Shown here: positions 1 to 5,046 of the stretch, one piece after another | How positions within the stretch are numbered: the stretch's first letter is position 1 | Layout: each line of letters starts with the position of its first letter | NCBI GenBank assembly: GCA_020628265.1 | Contig: JAHDFG010000115.1 | Span: 1-6,717, forward strand | Source: Pseudooctadecabacter sp. | Lineage (GTDB): Bacteria > Pseudomonadota > Alphaproteobacteria > Rhodobacterales > Rhodobacteraceae | Reading direction: 5' to 3' | Length of the DNA: 6,717 nt | Translations under genes and position numbers: made by a program | Notes under the pieces: model-generated | Seen by the model: the letters and a program-made list of their open reading frames with translations, nothing else | Databases searched by the model: none | What the model was told of the DNA's origin: nothing

Positions 1-599
1 TCGGCTTCTTGCTGGCCACAATCGTCGCCGTCCCGCTGGGCATCATGGCCGGTCTGTCCGTCACCGCGAACGCCGCACTGAACCCGATCATTCAGGTGTT
101 CAAGCCCGTGTCCCCACTGGCATGGCTGCCCATCGTTTCCATCGTGGTCTCCGCCGTTTACGTCACCGACGACGGCTGGTTCGAAAAGTCCTTCCTTGTG
201 TCCGCCATCACCGTGACCCTGTGTTCCCTGTGGCCCACGCTGATCAACACCGCGCTGGGTGTGGCCAGCATCGACAAGGACCTCGTGAACGTCTCGAAGG
301 TTCTGAAAATGAACACGATGACGAAGATCCGCAAACTGGTTCTGCCCTCTGCCCTGCCGCTGATTTTCACCGGTCTGCGTCTGTCCCTGGGTGTGGGCTG
401 GATGGTGCTGATCGCCGCTGAAATGCTGGCGCAGAACCCTGGTCTGGGCAAATTCGTCTGGGACGAATTCCAGAACGGCTCTTCCCAGTCGCTGGCCAAG
501 ATCATGGTGGCTGTCTTCACCATCGGTATCATCGGCTTCCTGCTGGACCGCCTGATGTACACGATCCAGTCGCTCTTTACCTTCACGAACAACCGCTAA
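1..599 (+). CDS. nrtB: Nitrate ABC transporter permease, NrtB type (5' end cut by window)
   Basis: This is the membrane subunit of an ABC importer for nitrate (possibly also nitrite), acting in the inner membrane with a periplasmic NrtA-type binding protein and the ATPase encoded next. The reading frame is already open at base 3 and the stop is TAA at 597-599, leaving 198 visible residues; the true start lies upstream, so the TTG at 9 is not a real start. Hydrophobic, membrane-type segments lie near the beginning, around SPLAWLPIVSIVVSAV, around LVSAITVTLCSLW, around TGLRLSLGVGWMVLIAAEML, and near the end (IMVAVFTIGIIGFLLD). The ATPase-coupling (EAA) loop is at about 279-360 and ends in LVLPSALP, as in NrtB/SsuC/TauC-type permeases. 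The usual loop Gly appears to be Lys (codon 306-308). The assignment to nitrate rather than taurine or sulfonate rests mainly on the downstream nitrate genes and on the WLPIVSI and TGLRLSLGVGW regions. Confidence 0.9.
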   Translation, partial: GFLLATIVAVPLGIMAGLSVTANAALNPIIQVFKPVSPLAWLPIVSIVVSAVYVTDDGWFEKSFLVSAITVTLCSLWPTLINTALGVASIDKDLVNVSKVLKMNTMTKIRKLVLPSALPLIFTGLRLSLGVGWMVLIAAEMLAQNPGLGKFVWDEFQNGSSQSLAKIMVAVFTIGIIGFLLDRLMYTIQSLFTFTNNR

Positions 600-603
600 G
601 GGA
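598..603 (+). promoter_or_regulatory. Shine-Dalgarno site of the tandem ATPase gene
   Basis: AAGGGA overlaps the stop codon of the permease gene and lies 8 nt before the ATG at 612. It supports that start and suggests coupling between permease and ATPase translation. Confidence 0.6.
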
Positions 604-611
604 CGCTTGAT

Positions 612-2279
612 ATGTCAGTTCTTGAATTCAAAGACGTCTCGATGAGCTACGGGGACACCCCTGTCCTCAAAGACATCAACCTTGAAGTGCAGGAGGGCGA
701 GTTCCTCGTCCTTCTGGGGTTCTCGGGCACCGGCAAGACCACGTTGATCAACCTGATGGCGGGGCTGGAATTGCCCACAAAGGGCAGCGTGACCTTCAAA
801 GGCCAGCCCGTCACGGAACCAAGCCCCGAACGTGGCGTGATCTTCCAAAGCTACTCGCTGATGCCGTGGCTGACGGTGAACGGCAACGTCGGCCTCGCGG
901 TGGACACGATGTTCCCCGATCTGTCGAAGAACGAGAAAGAGGGACGCGTTGCCCACTACGTCAAGATGGTGGGTCTGGGCCATGCGGCCACGCGCCGTCC
1001 GGCGGAACTGTCCGGCGGGATGCGCCAGCGGGTGAACGTGGCCCGTGCTTTGGCCATGGACCCTGAGATGCTGCTGCTGGACGAGCCGCTGTCCGCACTG
1101 GACGCGCTGACCCGCGCCAATCTGGCCGATGAGATCGTCAAGATCTGGGACGCAGACAAGAAGACCTGCGTGCTGATCACCAACGACGTGGACGAGGCTA
1201 TCATGATGGCCGACCGGATCATCCCGCTGAACCCCGATGGCACGCTGGCCGATGCGTTCGAGGTGAACATCCCCCGTCCGCGTGACCGCAGTGCGATGAA
1301 CAACGATGAGACGTTCAAGAAGTTGCGGGCCGAAGTCACGGGTTACCTGATGGACGCTGGTATCGAAGCCAAGGTCGAAGGCAGCCGCCTTCTGCCGGAC
1401 GTGACACCGATCCACGGGGTGCCCACGGCTGTCGCCGAAGCCCAGAAGGGTCTGATCGACAACCGCTTCCTCGACTTCTCACAGCTGCACAAGGTCTATC
1501 CGACGCCCAAGGGCCCGTTGACGGTGGTTGAAGATTTCGACCTGAAGATTGATCGCGGTGAGTTTATCTCTCTCATCGGTCACTCTGGCTGCGGCAAGTC
1601 CACGGTGCTGACCATGGCCGCTGGCCTCAATGAAATCTCCAAAGGGGCGATCAAACTGGACGGCCGCCACGTTGAGGGCGCTGACCCTGAACGCGCCGTT
1701 GTGTTCCAGTCGCCCAACCTGTTCCCCTGGCTGACCGCCCGTGAAAACTGCGCGATTGGTGTGAACAAGGTCTATCCGCGTGCGAGCCGTCAGGAGCGGC
1801 AGGATGTGGTGGATTACTATCTGGAACGTGTGGGTCTGGCCGACGCCATGGACAAGCCCGCGTCTGAACTTTCCAACGGGATGCAGCAGCGTGTGGGCAT
1901 CGCCCGTGCGTTCGCCCTGTCGCCCAAACTGCTGCTGCTGGATGAGCCCTTCGGGATGCTCGACAGCCTCACGCGCTGGGAATTGCAGGAAGTGCTGATG
2001 GAGGTCTGGAGCCGGACCAAGGTGACAGCGATCTGTGTGACCCACGATGTGGACGAAGCCATTTTGCTGGCCGACCGCGTGGTGATGATGACCAACGGAC
2101 CGCAGGCCACGATTGGCAAGATCGTCGACGTTGACCTGCCCCGCCCGCGCACCCGCAAGGCCCTGCTGGAGCACCCTGACTACTACAAATACCGTCAGGA
2201 CGTCCTCGACTTCCTTGAAGAGTACGAGCACGGCGCAAAGCCCAAGAAAAAGCCAGCGACGGCGATTGCGGCGGAGTGA
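612..2279 (+). CDS. Nitrate ABC transporter ATP-binding protein with two fused ATPase domains (NrtD/NrtC-like)
   Basis: This 555-residue protein supplies both nucleotide-binding domains (NBDs) of the nitrate importer on the cytoplasmic side. NBD1 has Walker A GFSGTGKTT (36-44), Q-loop Gln79, signature LSGGM (133-137), Walker B LLLDEP (154-159, Glu158) and D-loop SALD (161-164). NBD2 has Walker A GHSGCGKST (323-331), Gln366, signature LSNGM (420-424), Walker B LLLDEP (441-446, Glu445) and switch His478. Each NBD is followed by a similar tail beginning PRPRxR (221-226 and 510-515), so a whole ATPase unit appears to have been duplicated. NBD1 has Asn191 where the switch His is expected. A linker of about 60 residues (230-287) joins the halves, and the C-terminus is Lys-rich. 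In cyanobacteria the two ATPases are separate proteins, and NrtC carries an NrtA-like sensor domain that is absent here. The start at 612 follows a good ribosome site. The substrate is inferred from the neighbouring genes. Confidence 0.93.
   Translation: MSVLEFKDVSMSYGDTPVLKDINLEVQEGEFLVLLGFSGTGKTTLINLMAGLELPTKGSVTFKGQPVTEPSPERGVIFQSYSLMPWLTVNGNVGLAVDTMFPDLSKNEKEGRVAHYVKMVGLGHAATRRPAELSGGMRQRVNVARALAMDPEMLLLDEPLSALDALTRANLADEIVKIWDADKKTCVLITNDVDEAIMMADRIIPLNPDGTLADAFEVNIPRPRDRSAMNNDETFKKLRAEVTGYLMDAGIEAKVEGSRLLPDVTPIHGVPTAVAEAQKGLIDNRFLDFSQLHKVYPTPKGPLTVVEDFDLKIDRGEFISLIGHSGCGKSTVLTMAAGLNEISKGAIKLDGRHVEGADPERAVVFQSPNLFPWLTARENCAIGVNKVYPRASRQERQDVVDYYLERVGLADAMDKPASELSNGMQQRVGIARAFALSPKLLLLDEPFGMLDSLTRWELQEVLMEVWSRTKVTAICVTHDVDEAILLADRVVMMTNGPQATIGKIVDVDLPRPRTRKALLEHPDYYKYRQDVLDFLEEYEHGAKPKKKPATAIAAE
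2273..2276 (+). promoter_or_regulatory. Shine-Dalgarno site that decides the nirB start
   Basis: GGAG inside the last codons of the ATPase gene lies 8 nt before the ATG at 2285. A GTG at 2276 in the same frame would overlap this GGAG and has no comparable site before it. The ATG also gives the usual short lead into the FAD-binding motif, so 2285 is preferred. Confidence 0.6.
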
Positions 2280-2284
2280 AAGAG

Positions 2285-4720
2285 ATGACCAAACAAAAGA
2301 TCGTCGTCATCGGCGCGGGCATGGCCTCTGGTCGGGTGCTGGAGCACCTGACAGACGCAGCCCCAGATGCCTTTGACATCACCCTGTTCAACGCGGAGCC
2401 GCGTGGGAACTACAACCGGATCATGCTGTCCCCCGTCCTGTCGGGCGAGAAGACATACGAGGAAATCGTCACTCATGACGACGCTTGGTACGCCGAGAAG
2501 GGCATCACCTGCCGCTTTGGCGAGAAGGTCACGAAGATCGACCGCGACGCCAAGGTCGTGCACGGTGAAAACGGTGAGGTTGCTTACGACAAGCTGATCT
2601 TTGGCACCGGATCCAACCCCTTCATGATCCCCCTGCCCGGCCACGATCTGGAAGGCGTCATCGCCTACCGCGATCTGGAAGACACCGAGCGCATGATGGA
2701 CATGGGTGAGGGCAAAAAGGTCGTCGTGATCGGTGGCGGTCTGCTTGGTCTTGAAGCAGCGGCCGGTATGGCGGCGCGCGGCGCGGACGTCACGGTGGTG
2801 CACATCATGGGCCACCTGATGGAACGTCAGCTGGACGAAGCCGCAGGCTACCTGTTGAAGAAATCGCTTGAGGAGAAGGGCATCACCTGCCGCCTGCAGG
2901 CGAACTCCAAAGAAATCGTCGGCGAAGACGGCCATGTGAAGGCCCTGATGCTGGACGATGGCACGGAACTGCCCTGCGATCTGCTGGTCATGGCTGTGGG
3001 CATCCGCCCGAACGTGGCGCTGGCGCAGGAGGCTGGGCTGGCCGTTGGGCGTGGCATCCATGTGGACGACCAGATGTGTACGTCAGACGCGGACGTCTTT
3101 GCCGTGGGCGAATGTGTGGAGCACGACGGGGCCGTCTTTGGTCTGGTCGCGCCTCTGTACGATCAGGCGAAGGTTCTGGCCCAACACATCCTGGGTGAAG
3201 AGGCTGCCTTTGTGCAGAAGTCCCTGTCGACCAAGCTGAAGGTCACGGGCTGTGATCTGTTCAGCGCCGGTGACTTTGCCGATGGCGAGGGCCGCGAGGA
3301 CATTGTGTTCCGCGACCCGTCGCGCGGCGTCTACAAGCGCCTTGTGATCGAAGGCGATGTGCTGGTGGGCGCCGTGATGTACGGCGATACCGCCGACGGC
3401 AACTGGTTCTTCGGCCTGATCAAGGACAAGACCCCCATCGACGAGATGCGGGACACGCTGATCTTTGGGCCTGCCTACCAAGGGGGGGCCGCTGTGGACC
3501 CCCTGTCAGCCGTTGCAGCATTGCCGCTTGATGCGGAAATCTGCGGTTGCAACGGCATTTGCAAAGGCACCATCGTCGACGCCATCGCAGAGGGCGCAAC
3601 CGATCTGGGCGCGGTCAAGGCCACGACCAAGGCAAGCGCGTCCTGCGGGACCTGCACGGGGTTGGTTGAACAATTGCTTCAGGTGTCTCTGGGCGATGAT
3701 TTCCAGATGCCCACGGCACAGCCCATCTGCGGCTGCACCGACCACACCCACGAGGATGTGCGCCGGCTGATCAAGACCATGCCGCTCCAGTCACAAGAGG
3801 CTGTTTGGCAGGAATTGGGGTGGACCACACGCAACGGCTGTCACGTCTGCCGTCCTGCGATCAACTTCTACCTGCTGGCCGACTGGCCCCTTGAGTATCA
3901 GGACGACCCGCAGTCGCGGTTCATCAACGAACGCAAGCACGCCAACATCCAGAAGGACGGCACATTCAGCGTCGTGCCGCGCATGTGGGGCGGGATCACC
4001 AACCCAGATGAGCTGCGCGCGATTGCCGATGCTGCGGACAAGTACAACGTGCCGACCGTGAAGGTCACAGGCGGTCAGCGGATCGACCTGCTTGGCGTCA
4101 AAGGTGAAGACCTGCCTGCCATCTGGGCCGATCTGAACAAGGCCGGTCTGGTGTCGGGTCACGCCTATTCCAAAGGTCTGCGCACGGTGAAGACCTGTGT
4201 GGGCACGGATCACTGCCGGTTCGGCACGCAGGACAGCACGGGCCTCGGCATCAAGTTGGAGCAGGCGCTGTGGGGGTCGTGGACGCCTCACAAGGTCAAG
4301 CTGGGCGTGTCCGGTTGTCCGCGCAACTGTGCGGAAGCCACCTGTAAGGACGTGGGCATCATCTGCGTGGACAGCGGCTATCAGGTCGGTGTCGCGGGTG
4401 CTGCTGGCATGGATGTGAAGGAAACCGAACGTCTGATCGACGTGGCCACCGAGGCCGAGGCGATCGACGTGACCGTGGCCTTTGTTCAGCTGTACCGTGA
4501 GAACGCCAAATACCTCGACCGGCCCTACAAGTGGGTCGACAAGGTCGGATTGGATTGGGTGAAAGAGCGGATCAATGATCTCGATGAACGCGCCCGTCTG
4601 ATCGAAGCGTTTGAGCTGAGCCAGACCATCTATCGCAAAGACCCTTGGGCCGAGCATGCTCAGGAAAAGGCCGAAAGCTACCAGCCTTTGGCAGATCTCA
4701 CCTTGGAGGCCGCAGAATGA
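2285..4720 (+). CDS. nirB: Assimilatory NAD(P)H nitrite reductase, large subunit NirB
   Basis: This cytoplasmic enzyme reduces nitrite to ammonium with six electrons from NAD(P)H, through FAD, Fe-S clusters and siroheme. It has 811 residues, close to the usual NirB length. Domains in order: an FAD-binding fold (GAGMASG at 10-16; NYNRIMLS at 42-49); an NAD(P)H-binding fold (GGGLLGLE at 150-157; VGECVEH at 274-280); a first BFD-like [2Fe-2S] motif (Cys420, 422, 454, 457); a second motif of the same type (Cys482, 484, 519, 522); and a sulfite/nitrite reductase half-domain with GGQRID (596-601). The siroheme/[4Fe-4S] ligands follow as Cys638-X5-Cys644 and Cys678-X3-Cys682. All expected ligands are present, so it should be active. 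The start is ATG at 2285, 5 nt after the ATPase gene stop; a GTG at 2276 would add three residues and is less likely. The stop overlaps the nirD start in ATGA. The Paracoccus name for this protein is NasB. NADH versus NADPH preference cannot be read from the sequence. Confidence 0.97.
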   Translation: MTKQKIVVIGAGMASGRVLEHLTDAAPDAFDITLFNAEPRGNYNRIMLSPVLSGEKTYEEIVTHDDAWYAEKGITCRFGEKVTKIDRDAKVVHGENGEVAYDKLIFGTGSNPFMIPLPGHDLEGVIAYRDLEDTERMMDMGEGKKVVVIGGGLLGLEAAAGMAARGADVTVVHIMGHLMERQLDEAAGYLLKKSLEEKGITCRLQANSKEIVGEDGHVKALMLDDGTELPCDLLVMAVGIRPNVALAQEAGLAVGRGIHVDDQMCTSDADVFAVGECVEHDGAVFGLVAPLYDQAKVLAQHILGEEAAFVQKSLSTKLKVTGCDLFSAGDFADGEGREDIVFRDPSRGVYKRLVIEGDVLVGAVMYGDTADGNWFFGLIKDKTPIDEMRDTLIFGPAYQGGAAVDPLSAVAALPLDAEICGCNGICKGTIVDAIAEGATDLGAVKATTKASASCGTCTGLVEQLLQVSLGDDFQMPTAQPICGCTDHTHEDVRRLIKTMPLQSQEAVWQELGWTTRNGCHVCRPAINFYLLADWPLEYQDDPQSRFINERKHANIQKDGTFSVVPRMWGGITNPDELRAIADAADKYNVPTVKVTGGQRIDLLGVKGEDLPAIWADLNKAGLVSGHAYSKGLRTVKTCVGTDHCRFGTQDSTGLGIKLEQALWGSWTPHKVKLGVSGCPRNCAEATCKDVGIICVDSGYQVGVAGAAGMDVKETERLIDVATEAEAIDVTVAFVQLYRENAKYLDRPYKWVDKVGLDWVKERINDLDERARLIEAFELSQTIYRKDPWAEHAQEKAESYQPLADLTLEAAE
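2495..2515 (+). repeat. Exact 21-nt direct repeat, copy 1 (inside nirB)
   Basis: This copy encodes EKGITCR at NirB residues 71-77, in the FAD-binding fold, and is identical base for base to 2873-2893. The two copies are 378 nt apart, a whole number of codons. They occupy comparable places in two related nucleotide-binding folds, so it is probably part of the protein rather than a DNA element. Confidence 0.85.
2873..2893 (+). repeat. Exact 21-nt direct repeat, copy 2 (inside nirB)
   Basis: This copy encodes EKGITCR at NirB residues 197-203, in the NAD(P)H-binding fold. It has the same bases and codon choice as 2495-2515, and the identity stops on both sides. Confidence 0.85.
4705..4709 (+). 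promoter_or_regulatory. Shine-Dalgarno site that decides the nirD start
   Basis: GGAGG lies 7 nt before the ATG at 4717, within the end of nirB. It is the strongest ribosome site in the window. It places the nirD start at the ATGA overlap rather than at any upstream in-frame codon. Confidence 0.75.
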
Positions 4721-5046
4721 GCTGGATCGATGTCGGACACATCAACGACGTGCCTCTGCGCGGGGCGCGGAAACTGAAAACGGCTGTCGGCTGCATCGCG
4801 GTGTTTCGCACCGCCGAGGATGAGGTCTTTGCCGCCTCCAACACCTGCCCGCACAAACAGGGGCCTTTGGCCGAAGGCATCGTACATGGCCAGTCGGTCA
4901 CCTGCCCGCTGCACAACTGGGTGTTCGATCTGAACACCGGTGAGGCGCAGGGTGAGGACGGGCGCATCGACACCTATCCGGTCCGCATCGAGGGGGGTCG
5001 CATCCTGATCGACGACACCCACCTGACACGGGCGAGTGCTGCCTGA
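4717..5046 (+). CDS. nirD: Nitrite reductase small subunit NirD, Rieske [2Fe-2S] protein
   Basis: This 109-residue, single-domain Rieske protein is the partner of NirB in cytoplasmic nitrite reduction. The full ligand set is visible: Cys44-Pro-His46 and Cys63-Pro-Leu-His66, in the typical NTCPHKQGPL and TCPLHNW contexts. It should therefore bind a [2Fe-2S] cluster and carry electrons. Many members of the NirD family have lost these residues, so this is the redox-competent form, comparable to Paracoccus NasG. There is no signal peptide or membrane segment. The start is ATG at 4717, with GGAGG 7 nt upstream and a 4-nt overlap with the nirB stop, which points to translational coupling and matched subunit amounts. 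In-frame codons further upstream (from 4645) lie within nirB and would add residues without family support. The stop overlaps the next start by one base. Confidence 0.95.
   Translation: MSWIDVGHINDVPLRGARKLKTAVGCIAVFRTAEDEVFAASNTCPHKQGPLAEGIVHGQSVTCPLHNWVFDLNTGEAQGEDGRIDTYPVRIEGGRILIDDTHLTRASAA

Noticed and set aside
615..2231. Two long minus-strand frames opposite the tandem ATPase (615-1415 and 1479-2231)
   Set aside because: They resemble each other only because they mirror the two related ATPase halves. They are shadows of the real gene, not a gene pair.
2276..2284. GTG at 2276 as an alternative nirB start
   Set aside because: It overlaps the GGAG best suited to serve the ATG at 2285, and it would add only V/M-K-E ahead of a normal NirB N-terminus.
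2195..3061. 288-codon open frame on the minus strand spanning the ATPase-nirB junction
   Set aside because: It crosses two real genes, has no family features and has no credible context for expression.
3482..3503. GC-rich hairpin as a transcription terminator inside nirB
   Set aside because: There is no T-run after it, and it lies in the middle of an intact reading frame.
3791..4657. 288-codon open frame on the minus strand opposite the siroheme half of nirB
   Set aside because: The translation looks like a random GC-rich product, rich in His, Arg and Val, with no motif. The plus strand carries all the NirB ligands.
4645..4716. Upstream in-frame start for nirD giving a 133-residue protein
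   Set aside because: The extra 24 residues come from within nirB and have no Rieske-family character. The ATG at 4717 has a strong GGAGG and the typical coupled overlap.
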